This document shows positions 43,277-51,374 of a DNA stretch of 64,000 bases, piece by piece; position 1 is the first letter of the stretch; each line of letters opens with the position of its first letter. The notes beneath the pieces are model-generated. The model saw nothing but the letters and a program-made list of their open reading frames with translations, did no database searches and was not told the DNA's origin. The stretch lies in the NCBI RefSeq assembly GCF_934190775.1, contig NZ_CAKPTG010000002.1:124001-188000 (forward strand), in the 5' to 3' direction. The translations under genes were made by a program, and so were the position numbers. The DNA comes from an uncultured Phascolarctobacterium sp. Lineage in GTDB: Bacteria; Bacillota; Negativicutes; Acidaminococcales; Acidaminococcaceae.

Positions 43277-44209
43277 TTAACGTTTCTTTAATCCCAGTAT
43301 TTCTTCTGGCAGCTGCGCCAAGGTAATAGCTGCAAAAACCAGAGCGCAGCCAAAGATTTCACGGCTGCTCATAGCCTGTCCTAAAATCAGCCAGCCGCTT
43401 ACAAGCGCAAAGGCAGATTCCAAACTCATCAGCATGCAGGCAACCAGGGAGCTGACATGTTTTTGGCCGACAATTTGCAGCGTGTAGGCTACACCGCTGG
43501 ACATAATACCGGCGTAGGCGATAGGTGCCCAGCCTGCAATGATATTACTCATGGACGGTGTTTCGAAAATAAACATCAGCACGCCGTTGACTACGGTGCA
43601 GGTCATAAATTGTATGAGTGACAGGCGCACACCATCAAGGTTTTTTATGATATTTTCTATAGCGATAATCTGCGCGGCGAAGCAGAAGGCGCAGATAAGG
43701 GTGTATAAATCACCTTTGTTTATAGAGAAGCCTTCGTTGATGCAGATGAAGTACATACCTACAGCTGCTACGATGACGCTTATGCCCTGTAGCAGGGAAA
43801 CGGAGCGACGGTAGAAGATATAGCTCAAAACAGGTACCAGGATTATATAGAGGGCTGTAATAAAGCCGCTCTTGCCGACTGTGGTATACATAATGCCAAG
43901 CTGCTGAAAAAAACAGGCGAGTGAAAGGAACAGACCGCAGGTGATGCCGCCCTTAAGCAAACGGTCTTTATATACAGGATCATCACTGCCTAAAACCGTA
44001 AAGCGCTTACCTGCCGTTTTGTCGAACAATAAACAGCAGCCGAACAAAAAGACAGTAGCCAAAACACTGCGAGCACAGTTAAAGGTTAAAGGCTCGGCGT
44101 AATCGCCGCCGACGCTTTGCGCGATGAAGGCAGTACCCCAAATGAAGGCACACAATGTGAGCATAAAAACGCCGCGTGTACTGTGATTATTTTCTGTTGA
44201 TTTTTGCAT
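43277..44209 (-). CDS. EamA-family (DMT superfamily) transporter
   Basis: 310 residues from ATG 44209 (AGGGG 8 bases upstream). About ten hydrophobic helices form two EamA repeats (GVFMLTLCAFIWGTAFIAQS and, in the second half, LICAFCFAAQIIAIENI). Proteins of this family export amino acids or metabolites. The substrate is unknown. It lies upstream of the alcohol dehydrogenase on the same strand. Confidence 0.87.
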   Translation of the reverse strand: MQKSTENNHSTRGVFMLTLCAFIWGTAFIAQSVGGDYAEPLTFNCARSVLATVFLFGCCLLFDKTAGKRFTVLGSDDPVYKDRLLKGGITCGLFLSLACFFQQLGIMYTTVGKSGFITALYIILVPVLSYIFYRRSVSLLQGISVIVAAVGMYFICINEGFSINKGDLYTLICAFCFAAQIIAIENIIKNLDGVRLSLIQFMTCTVVNGVLMFIFETPSMSNIIAGWAPIAYAGIMSSGVAYTLQIVGQKHVSSLVACMLMSLESAFALVSGWLILGQAMSSREIFGCALVFAAITLAQLPEEILGLKKR

Positions 44210-44435
44210 AAACAACACCCCTATAACAAAACAATAAGATAAAAAATATTATACCATATTTTGTGATGCGTGTACAAAGGTAACAGCTTGAAAAATCGCT
44301 GTTGAGCGTAATAATTTGGTCTATTTTCTTGCAGAACATTCTCTTGCGCAGGACTTTTTTGTAAAGCAATTGGCAGAAAAAGACAAAAATAAAGCTAAGT
44401 GCAAAGTTGGCAAAAAAATCGTCTACAAGCAAAAA
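44210..44435. other. AT-rich intergenic stretch without a recognised gene
   Basis: 226 bp between the divergent EamA and nrdD transcription units. A 94-codon minus-strand reading overlaps the EamA start and the nrd promoter; it has no convincing ribosome binding site or family resemblance and is not called. Confidence 0.6.
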
Positions 44436-44451
44436 TATCAACATATTGATG
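44436..44451 (+). promoter_or_regulatory. NrdR box 1 (weak)
   Basis: TATCAACATATTGATG, a near-palindrome centred 32 bp upstream of box 2. NrdR sites normally come as pairs about three helical turns apart. Confidence 0.5.
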
Positions 44452-44460
44452 AATTTATCT

Positions 44461-44489
44461 TTGACACCCACGATATATTGTGGTAGAAT
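44461..44489 (+). promoter_or_regulatory. Promoter of nrdD-nrdG
   Basis: TTGACA (44461-44466), 17 bp, TAGAAT (44484-44489). NrdR box 2 lies in the spacer, so repression by occlusion is expected. Confidence 0.85.
44468..44483 (+). promoter_or_regulatory. NrdR box 2
   Basis: CCACGATATATTGTGG, close to the NrdR consensus ACACWATATMTWGTGT, placed between the -35 and -10 boxes of the nrdD promoter. The nrdR gene is not in this window. Confidence 0.75.
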
Positions 44490-44499
44490 AAAGCTACCG

Positions 44500-44571
44500 A
44501 AAAAACTACCAGTAATCGTAGTAGTTTTTTATTAGAAACTCAGGGCTTTGGCTGTTATGGTCAGAGCCTTG
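44500..44571 (+). promoter_or_regulatory. nrdD leader: terminator-like hairpin and a second long hairpin
   Basis: AAAAAACTAC (44500-44509) pairs with GTAGTTTTTT (44521-44530) almost at the transcript's 5' end. CAGGGCTTTGGC (44541-44552) pairs over 12 positions with GTCAGAGCCTTG (44560-44571), using G-U pairs. About 100 nt separate these from the nrdD start. Confidence 0.55.
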
Positions 44572-44675
44572 AATCACGTATAGGTGTATTTTAAGAATTA
44601 CTTATGCAACTTAGTTATTATACGAAGGCTTGGATTTATATCTCAAAATTTTACAAGAAAGGATGCTGAAAGGTT

Positions 44676-46802
44676 ATGAAAGTTATTAAGCGCGATGGTA
44701 AGACAGTAGACTTTGATGCCGCTAAAATTGTTGTTGCTATTCAAAAAGCCAATGCTGCCGTAGAGCCGGAATTTCGTATAGAGGAGGATAAAATCCAAGA
44801 AATTGCGGATAGCGTGCAATCTCGTAACCGTATGCGCCTGCTTGTGGAAGATATTCAGGATATGGTAGAGCATAGCCTGATGGACGCAGGTAAATTTGAG
44901 CTGGCTAAACAATATATTATTTACCGTTATAAACGTGCTCTGGTGCGTAAGGCCAACACTACTGATGATTCTATTCTGTCCTTAATCCGCAACAGCAATA
45001 AGGACGTAATGGAAGAGAACAGTAATAAAAATGCAACGATGGCTGCTACCCAGCGCGACCTGATTGCCGGTGAGGTTTCCAAGGATCTGACGAAGCGTAT
45101 CATGCTGCCGGCAAAGATTTCCAAAGCGCATGAGGAAGGTGTGCTGCATTTTCATGATGCCGATTATTTTATTCAGCCTATTTTCAACTGCTGCCTGATT
45201 AATATCGGCGATATGCTGGATAATGGCACGGTTATGAACGGCAAAATGATTGAAAGTCCTAAAAGCTTCCAGGTTGCCTGCACCGTTATGACACAGATTA
45301 TTGCATCCGTTGCTTCCAGCCAGTACGGCGGTCAGTCTGTTGATATCCGTCATCTGGGCAAATATCTGCGTAAGAGCTACGAAAAGTTTAAAAAGAGCAT
45401 CAAGGAAACCTCCGGAGGCAATATTGATGAGGAAACTCTGGAGCGTCTGACAAACGAGCGCCTGCGCTACGAGCTGAAGGGCGGCGTACAGACCATTCAG
45501 TATCAGATTAATACCTTGATGACCACCAATGGTCAATCTCCGTTTGTTACCCTGTTTTTGAATCTGCAGAAGGATGATCCGTATCTGAAGGAAAACGCTA
45601 TGATTGTAGAAGAAATTCTGCGTCAGCGTCTCCAGGGCATCAAAAATGATAAGGGCGTTTATGTAACCCCGGCCTTCCCAAAGCTGGTTTATGTTCTGGA
45701 TGAGCATAACTGCCTGAAGGGCGGCAAGTACGATTATATTACACGTCTGGCAGTAAAATGCAGCGCTAAGCGTATGTATCCTGATTACATCAGCGCTAAG
45801 AAAATGCGTGAAAACTATGAAGGAAATGTTTTCTCCCCGATGGGTTGCCGCAGCTTCCTGTCTCCCTGGAAGGATGAAAACGGTAACTATAAATTTGAAG
45901 GCCGCTTCAATCAGGGCGTAGTTTCCCTGAACCTGCCGCAGATTGGCATTGTTGCCAAGGGTGATGAGCAGAAGTTCTGGAAGCTGCTGGATGAGCGCCT
46001 GGAGTTGTGCTTTGAAGCGCTCATGTGCCGCCACAATGCGCTGAAGGGCATTAAGAGTGATGTCAGCCCTGTACATTGGCAGTACGGTGCTATTGCCCGT
46101 CTGGGTAAGGGGGAGACCATTGATAAATATCTGGAAAACGGTTATTCTACCATTTCTCTTGGCTATATCGGTCTTTATGAGCTGACCAAACTGATGAAGG
46201 GTGTAAGCCACACTGATCCTGCAGGCAAGGATTTTGCCCTGCGCGTTATGAACCGTCTGCGCGGTGCCTGCGATAAATGGAAGGCACAGACCGGTCTTGG
46301 CTTCGGTCTGTACGGTACACCGGCAGAAAGCCTGTGCTACCGCTTTGCACGTATCGACAAGGAGCGCTTCGGAACTATTGAAGATGTTACCGATAAGGGT
46401 TATTATACCAATTCATATCACGTTGACGTGCGTGAGAAGATTGATGCTTTCAGCAAATTCTCCTTTGAAAGCCAGTTCCAGAACATTTCTTCCGGCGGCG
46501 CAATTTCTTATGTAGAAATCCCCAATATGCGTCACAACACTGAAGCATTGGAAGAGGTTGTCAAATTCATCTATGACAATATCCAATACGCGGAGTTTAA
46601 TACCAAATCCGATTATTGCCATGTTTGCGGCTTTGACGGTGAAATTACCATTAACGATGATAACGAATGGGAATGCCCGGCATGCCATAACAAGGATCAT
46701 TCCAAGATGACAGTTATTCGCCGTACCTGCGGTTATCTGGGAGAGAACTTCTGGAATGTTGGCAAGACTAAGGAAATCAAAGCCAGAGTAATGCATCTGT
46801 AA
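44676..46802 (+). CDS. nrdD: Anaerobic (class III) ribonucleoside-triphosphate reductase
   Basis: 708 residues. An ATP-cone regulatory domain occupies the N-terminal ~95 residues (VIKRDGKTVDFDAAKI). The catalytic barrel follows, then a zinc site with CHVC and CPAC, and the glycyl-radical motif RTCGYLG with G686. It reduces NTPs to dNTPs under anoxia using formate or thioredoxin-type reductants. It is activated by NrdG, encoded next. Regulation by NrdR is suggested by the boxes upstream. Confidence 0.96.
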   Translation: MKVIKRDGKTVDFDAAKIVVAIQKANAAVEPEFRIEEDKIQEIADSVQSRNRMRLLVEDIQDMVEHSLMDAGKFELAKQYIIYRYKRALVRKANTTDDSILSLIRNSNKDVMEENSNKNATMAATQRDLIAGEVSKDLTKRIMLPAKISKAHEEGVLHFHDADYFIQPIFNCCLINIGDMLDNGTVMNGKMIESPKSFQVACTVMTQIIASVASSQYGGQSVDIRHLGKYLRKSYEKFKKSIKETSGGNIDEETLERLTNERLRYELKGGVQTIQYQINTLMTTNGQSPFVTLFLNLQKDDPYLKENAMIVEEILRQRLQGIKNDKGVYVTPAFPKLVYVLDEHNCLKGGKYDYITRLAVKCSAKRMYPDYISAKKMRENYEGNVFSPMGCRSFLSPWKDENGNYKFEGRFNQGVVSLNLPQIGIVAKGDEQKFWKLLDERLELCFEALMCRHNALKGIKSDVSPVHWQYGAIARLGKGETIDKYLENGYSTISLGYIGLYELTKLMKGVSHTDPAGKDFALRVMNRLRGACDKWKAQTGLGFGLYGTPAESLCYRFARIDKERFGTIEDVTDKGYYTNSYHVDVREKIDAFSKFSFESQFQNISSGGAISYVEIPNMRHNTEALEEVVKFIYDNIQYAEFNTKSDYCHVCGFDGEITINDDNEWECPACHNKDHSKMTVIRRTCGYLGENFWNVGKTKEIKARVMHL

Positions 46803-46821
46803 TTTGCGAGGTGAGAGCGTA

Positions 46822-47361
46822 ATGAATTACGCAGAAATAAAAAATCTGGATATTGCTAACGGACCGGGCTTGCGCGTATCGCTGTTTGTCAGCGGTTGTA
46901 CGCATCATTGTAAGGGCTGCTTTAACCCGGAGTCCTGGAATTTTAATTACGGCCAGCCTTTTACGGAAGCAACGCAAGAGCATTTGCTGCAGCTGTTGGA
47001 GAACGAGCACATCCGTGGCCTGTCGCTTTTGGGCGGCGAACCCTTTGAGCCTGCTAATCAGGCAGCACTTTTGCCGTTTTTACGTAAGGTAAGGGAACGC
47101 TTTCCCAATAAGGATATCTGGTGCTACAGCGGTTATAATTTCGAAAAGGATATGCTGACCGGTAATCTTGGTCCATGGGAAATCACTGAGGAAATGTTGT
47201 CCTACATTGACGTACTGGTAGACGGAGAATTTAAGCTGGAGCTGAAAAATCCTAATCTGCGTTTTCGCGGCAGCGAAAACCAACGTGTAATCCTGGTGCA
47301 GGAATCGCTGAAGGCAGATGGCATTGTACAATGGGATGATGGCGAAGGCTTAAGCATCTAG
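46822..47361 (+). CDS. nrdG: Anaerobic ribonucleotide reductase activating protein
   Basis: 179 residues from ATG 46822 (GAGGTGAGAG upstream). The radical-SAM cysteines are C26, C30 and C33 in CTHHCKGC, and the GGEP-type motif reads LLGGEPF. It installs the glycyl radical on NrdD by reductive cleavage of S-adenosylmethionine. It begins 19 bp after nrdD. Confidence 0.95.
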   Translation: MNYAEIKNLDIANGPGLRVSLFVSGCTHHCKGCFNPESWNFNYGQPFTEATQEHLLQLLENEHIRGLSLLGGEPFEPANQAALLPFLRKVRERFPNKDIWCYSGYNFEKDMLTGNLGPWEITEEMLSYIDVLVDGEFKLELKNPNLRFRGSENQRVILVQESLKADGIVQWDDGEGLSI

Positions 47362-47383
47362 TGATATACAAAACAATAAACAG

Positions 47384-47419
47384 CAAAGCTTTCCGGCATA
47401 AAGATGCAGGGAAGCTTTG
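47384..47419 (+). repeat. Inverted repeat after nrdG
   Basis: CAAAGCTTTCC and GGAAGCTTTG can pair across a ~15-base loop, without a T-run. It may stabilise or process the nrd transcript. Confidence 0.4.
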
Positions 47420-47425
47420 TGAAAG

Positions 47426-47468
47426 AAAATAGCATTGTCGGTCTTGGCAGGACTGACAATGCTATTTT
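47426..47468. terminator. Bidirectional terminator between nrdG and the HD-GYP gene
   Basis: AAAATAGCATTGTC (47426-47439) pairs perfectly with GACAATGCTATTTT (47455-47468), extended by GTC/GAC inside. The T-rich ends serve both converging genes; the HD-GYP stop codon lies inside the right arm. Confidence 0.82.
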
Positions 47469-48079
47469 AATTGTGTGCGTAATGATTGTGGGATAACTGA
47501 TTCAATAAAGGCTTTAACTATTGCCGGATCAAAATCAAGGCCTGCCTTGTTCTGCAGCTCGATGATAGCGTCGGCGTGAGTTTTTTGCCAATGCTGGGTG
47601 CAGGGGTTAAGGTTGCGGTCATAATAGTTGGCAACAGCAACTATGCGTGCACCGATAGGAATGTTTTGTCCCTTAAGGCGTTTGGGATAACCTGTACCAT
47701 CCCATTTTTCGTGGTGGGCGCGGATGATATCGCTGATGGTATCAAAGCCGGGAATGTTCTCCAGCATGCTGGAGCCTGCAATGCAGTGACGTTTATAAAT
47801 AGACTGCTCGCGCGTAGAAAGAAACGGCAGCTTAGCCAAAATAATATTGGGTACGGAAAGCTGACCGATATCGTGTAGCAGTGCTGCTGTTTTTATCTGC
47901 GAAACCTCGCTGGCAGGCAGACCTAGCTTAGCCGCCGTACTGGCAGAATAATTGGCAACCTGCTGGCTATGCAGATAAATTTCCCTATTTTTAATTTCCA
48001 GCATTCTTAAATAGAACTCGCAGATATCCTTCGTCAGGCGAGCATCTGCAAAGTCCAGGCATTGTGGTATAGCAATCAT
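47462..48079 (-). CDS. HD-GYP domain protein
   Basis: 205 residues. The HD motif is H69-D70 (LLHDIG), and the GYP signature is HHEKWDGTGYP at 122-132, both intact. HD-GYP domains hydrolyse cyclic di-GMP or related second messengers. There is no sensor domain beyond ~30 N-terminal residues, so input must come from elsewhere. The start has AAGGAAATACG upstream. It is divergent from the structured RNA gene. Confidence 0.9.
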   Translation of the reverse strand: MIAIPQCLDFADARLTKDICEFYLRMLEIKNREIYLHSQQVANYSASTAAKLGLPASEVSQIKTAALLHDIGQLSVPNIILAKLPFLSTREQSIYKRHCIAGSSMLENIPGFDTISDIIRAHHEKWDGTGYPKRLKGQNIPIGARIVAVANYYDRNLNPCTQHWQKTHADAIIELQNKAGLDFDPAIVKAFIESVIPQSLRTQLK

Positions 48080-48168
48080 AAAGCGTATTTCCTTTTTATC
48101 CGTTCAATATCGAGTACAAATAGTATAGCACTTTTTGACAAAAGATAAAAGTATGCAGGCCGATTGAC

Positions 48169-48197
48169 TTGCAAAAAAATTTTTTAGCCATTATAAT
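48169..48197 (+). promoter_or_regulatory. Promoter of the 220-nt RNA
   Basis: TTGCAA (48169-48174), 17 bp, TATAAT (48192-48197), 5-6 bp before the first base of the closing stem. Confidence 0.75.
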
Positions 48198-48202
48198 AGA
48201 TA

Positions 48203-48422
48203 GGACAACTCAGGTCTGTGGTTGCAAGTCGATGCCAGTTGCAGGCGAAACGATCCACGTAAGCAGCAAAATTTTGCTGTGAGCACGGTGCAGCTTAGAA
48301 GTAAGTCCTGCCGCAAAAAAATTATGGGCGAGAGAGGTAGTAGTGGGGAGCGCAATGCTTAGGAGCGAACCTTCCAGCAGGCGAGTGTGGGGGCGAAAAC
48401 CAGGTCAGCTGAGTTGTTTTTT
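48203..48422 (+). ncRNA. Structured non-coding RNA of about 220 nt (possibly raiA type)
   Basis: A consensus promoter ends 5 bases upstream. The ends pair: ACAACTCAG (48205-48213) with CTGAGTTGT (48409-48417), followed by a T-run, so the closing stem doubles as terminator. The inside is purine-rich with GGGG, GGGAGCG and GGGGGCGAAAAC runs and several local helices. No long reading frame has a ribosome binding site. The size, terminal stem and purine-rich core recall the raiA RNA class of Bacillota, but this is from memory and unverified. RNase P, tmRNA, SRP and 6S RNA signatures are absent. It is divergent from the HD-GYP gene. Confidence 0.75.
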
Positions 48423-48644
48423 GTGCAAGAAAACAAGATGAAGTAAATTGAGAATTGTTTTACATATTGGGATTATGAAGCAGGAGAGGATTTTGAAGAA
48501 AATTCTCTCCTGTTGATCTTAATATGGATATTTACTCCTTGTCTGATATTAAAGTAATGCTTTATACTGTAATTAGTTAGCATGGTAATAGGTAGATTGT
48601 TATTATTAGTGTGGTAAATTTGTAGTTTATACGAGGTGATTGTT
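48423..48644 (+). other. AT-rich gap with one strong hairpin
   Basis: CAGGAGAG...CTCTCCTG (48481-48512) forms a long, nearly perfect hairpin with a GAAG loop. Little T-run follows. Otherwise no gene is seen before the ATPase, and no clear promoter could be fixed. Confidence 0.5.
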
Positions 48645-50249
48645 ATGGATGAAAAATTTAAGCAGATTAGAATTGTAGATATCGATAAGCTTGATGTTTA
48701 TCAAGATAAACGTAATTGCTATTCTGAAATAGAGGATTTCGTGAATAGCCATAAGGGCACTAAAGGACAAATTTGTACTATAGGTGGTTTGCTTTCTACC
48801 GGGAAAACGGTACTTCTTAATCAGATAGCGAAGGAACTGCACGCAAAAGGTTATAAGTGTTTATATCTTAGTTGTTCTGATGAATATGAAAATATAATTA
48901 AGGATCGTAATAACAATATTGTTCATAAACCTGAAATTAATGAATTATATGAATTGTTAAATAGCGCAATCAAAGAAGATTATAATTATGTTTTTATAGA
49001 TGGAATAACTTTGATCAAAGATTTTGTTGGTCAGGGTAATGTTTTATCTAATTATTATGGTAATCAGGGTTTGAATATTATTGTTGCGGGTACGGATTCT
49101 TTGAGTTTTACTTTATTGTCTCAAGATGATATGATGGACCGCCTTAAGCCTGTACATACTTCATATGTTTCTTTTTCGGAATACAATAGATTATTAGGTA
49201 AAGGACTTAATGATTATATCCAGTTTGGTGGAACATTGAAAGAGGAATCACCTTATAAAGATGGATCTTCTACGATAGAATATACTAATAAGGCTATTGT
49301 AAAAAATATTATTCGTTCGGTTCGTGGAAATGAGCATAAGGATACTCATGCACTTACTTTGTTGTATCCTGAAGATGATATTGTTTCAACTATTCATAGA
49401 TGTATTAATCAGATGAATCAGGATTTTCTTGTTTCTGCGATTAATCGAAATAATGGTATTTTTGAATCACATCCTTTGCATCTTGGCGTTGATAATGATC
49501 GAAATTTTCTTTACCGCAATCATTTGGATGTTGAAATGCTTGATGTGCAGATAAAAAAATCGTTAGAAGTTTTGAATAAAGATGAAATGCATGTCAATAT
49601 GAGGCAAGAAGATGTAGATGTTATAAGAAAATTTCTTGAGGATTTGGATTTGGTATTGACTGTTCCAACATATCTTTCGGTAGAAGGGGAGCAGCCTGTT
49701 CGCGGAAGAAATATGCAGATTATAAGCCAGGCGGGCATGGTTTATAGTCATGCTACAGAATTACTTAGATTAATTACTAGTGATGAGCATTGGAAAAATT
49801 TAAAAGTATGCGGCTTAGAGAATAAGGAAAAATTCATAGAAAAAGCAGAGCGTCAAATTAAAGGTGCTATTTTAGCAAACCTTGTTATCTATGATACCTA
49901 TAAGGCGCTTCATGAAAATTATTATGTGACTAAAATTCGTAGAAATTCTGATGGTAAAGAAGTTAATCTGGCTATAGTTGATAAGCAGTACAAGGATACA
50001 TATTTGTTTGAAGTGGGGTATTCACAATATAAAGCTGATAATCAAGTTAAAAATTTAGCAAACGAAGAGTTCAATAATTATATTGAGGAGAGCTTTGGCA
50101 AAATAAAAGGACGTTACGTTATTTATACCGGCGAGAATGACACTCTTGAATCAGCTTTGGGAGAAATTAAGTTTTTTTCAGCAGAACTGTTTTTTAAAAG
50201 TGTTGTTAATGTAAATAACGTCGAGAATTTATTGGATTTGCTAAATTAA
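48645..50249 (+). CDS. AAA-type ATPase with a DUF4143-like C-terminal domain
   Basis: 534 residues from ATG 48645 (ACGAGGTG upstream). Walker A reads GGLLSTGKT near residue 50 and a Walker B-like YVFIDGI near 120. The C-terminal third has the ILANLVIYDTY...EVNLAIVD...YLFEVGYSQ pattern, like the degenerate PD-(D/E)xK domain of DUF4143 ATPases. Such proteins are common accessory genes of unknown role. The gene is clearly richer in A+T than its neighbours and uses codons differently (many AAT, TAT, GAT), suggesting transfer. Confidence 0.7.
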   Translation: MDEKFKQIRIVDIDKLDVYQDKRNCYSEIEDFVNSHKGTKGQICTIGGLLSTGKTVLLNQIAKELHAKGYKCLYLSCSDEYENIIKDRNNNIVHKPEINELYELLNSAIKEDYNYVFIDGITLIKDFVGQGNVLSNYYGNQGLNIIVAGTDSLSFTLLSQDDMMDRLKPVHTSYVSFSEYNRLLGKGLNDYIQFGGTLKEESPYKDGSSTIEYTNKAIVKNIIRSVRGNEHKDTHALTLLYPEDDIVSTIHRCINQMNQDFLVSAINRNNGIFESHPLHLGVDNDRNFLYRNHLDVEMLDVQIKKSLEVLNKDEMHVNMRQEDVDVIRKFLEDLDLVLTVPTYLSVEGEQPVRGRNMQIISQAGMVYSHATELLRLITSDEHWKNLKVCGLENKEKFIEKAERQIKGAILANLVIYDTYKALHENYYVTKIRRNSDGKEVNLAIVDKQYKDTYLFEVGYSQYKADNQVKNLANEEFNNYIEESFGKIKGRYVIYTGENDTLESALGEIKFFSAELFFKSVVNVNNVENLLDLLN

Positions 50250-50357
50250 GAAGTCAGATGGTATGGGAAGGATTTGCCCCAATAGCATTTCTTTATTGAC
50301 CGTGATTCACTCTACGTAATGGTGATTGTACTGTCTTTTTTGTTACCTAAATTACAG

Positions 50358-50399
50358 TTTGCTGCATTTTGAAAAAAAATGCAGCAAATTTTTATTTTT
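50358..50399 (+). terminator. Terminator after the ATPase gene
   Basis: TTTGCTGCATTTT (50358-50370) pairs with AAAATGCAGCAAA (50376-50388), followed by TTTTTATTTTT. Confidence 0.9.
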
Positions 50400-50424
50400 A
50401 TACCGATTTTTTTCATAAAAATAC

Positions 50425-50453
50425 TTTACCTTGCGGGAATTTAGGTATATAAT
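50425..50453 (+). promoter_or_regulatory. Promoter of the amino-acid ABC importer operon
   Basis: TTTACC (50425-50430), 17 bp, TATAAT (50448-50453), 45 bp before the start codon. Confidence 0.55.
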
Positions 50454-50497
50454 GTACGTATCTCAAAAATGGCTTACAATATCGAAAGGGGAAATTG

Positions 50498-51277
50498 ATG
50501 ATGAAGAAGATTTTATTTTTAGTTATGGCAGTTCTGGCTGCTGCTTCTATGATGATTGCCGGCTGCGGCGGTGGCGATAAAAAAGCTGCTGAACCGGAAA
50601 AGGTACTGCGCGTTGGTACCGAGCCTACCTTTGCACCTTTTGAATTCCAAAAAGAAGGCAGCAAGAGCTACGATGGCTTTGACATGGATCTGGCACGTGC
50701 TATCGGTAAGCAAATGGGCTACAAGGTTGAAATTGTCAGCATGGGCTTTGATGCTTTGATTCCGGCACTGAACTCAGGTAACATTGATGTTGTTGCTGCA
50801 GGCATGAGCATTAACGAAGAGCGTCAAAAGGCTGTTACCTTCTCTGAGCCTTATTATACTTCTGGTCTGATCGTTATGGTAAATAAGGACAACAGCGAAG
50901 TTAAGAGCGTTAAAGATCTGGAAGGCAAACGTATTGCCTGCCAAATCGGTACCACCGGTGAAAAGAATGCAAGAAAAGTTGCTAACGCTAAAGTAACTGC
51001 TTTCAACACTAATGATGAAGCTGTTATGGAACTGAAAAACAAAGGCGTTGATGCGATTATCAATGATAGTCCTGTAGTTGGTTATTACCTGGCACAGGGT
51101 GGCAACAACAGCATGAAGACTGTTGGTGATATCATGGAAGCAGAGCAATACGGTCTGGCTGTAAAAAAAGGTAATGATAAGCTTGCGGGCGAAATCAACA
51201 AGGCTTTGGCTGAGTTGAAGAAAAATGGTGAATATGACAAGATTTACAAAACCTGGTTTGGTGAAGTAAAGAAATAA
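50498..51277 (+). CDS. Polar amino-acid ABC transporter substrate-binding lipoprotein (copy 1)
   Basis: 259 residues from ATG 50498 (GAAAGGGG 6 bases upstream; ATG 50501 is an alternative). A lipoprotein signal peptide ends in the lipobox IAGC around residue 22-25. The periplasmic binding protein type 2 domain follows (LRVGTEPTFAPFEF, GFDMDLARAIGKQMGY). It is anchored outside the cell membrane and feeds the permease encoded downstream. Ligand probably a polar amino acid such as glutamine, not proven. Confidence 0.9.
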   Translation: MMKKILFLVMAVLAAASMMIAGCGGGDKKAAEPEKVLRVGTEPTFAPFEFQKEGSKSYDGFDMDLARAIGKQMGYKVEIVSMGFDALIPALNSGNIDVVAAGMSINEERQKAVTFSEPYYTSGLIVMVNKDNSEVKSVKDLEGKRIACQIGTTGEKNARKVANAKVTAFNTNDEAVMELKNKGVDAIINDSPVVGYYLAQGGNNSMKTVGDIMEAEQYGLAVKKGNDKLAGEINKALAELKKNGEYDKIYKTWFGEVKK

Positions 51278-51290
51278 TATTTTGTTCACT

Positions 51291-51329
51291 ACGGAGCACG
51301 ACAGGGTTTTATTGCCGGACGTGCTCCGT
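51291..51329 (+). terminator. Hairpin between the two binding-protein genes
   Basis: ACGGAGCACG (51291-51300) pairs perfectly with CGTGCTCCGT (51320-51329) but only a short T-run (TTTG) follows. A partial terminator or stabilising hairpin that would raise copy 1 over downstream genes. Confidence 0.6.
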
Positions 51330-51374
51330 TTGATATTAAAAAATTAGAAAAGAAAAAATGAGGGGGACCAACAA

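Noticed and set aside
44187..44471. 94-codon hydrophobic frame on the minus strand between EamA and nrdD genes
   Set aside because: Overlaps the EamA start and the nrd promoter; no ribosome binding site seen. A small membrane protein cannot be fully excluded.
48203..48422. Group II intron or RNase P RNA
   Set aside because: Neither the domain V/RT-gene context nor the GAGGAAAGTCC-type RNase P signature is present.
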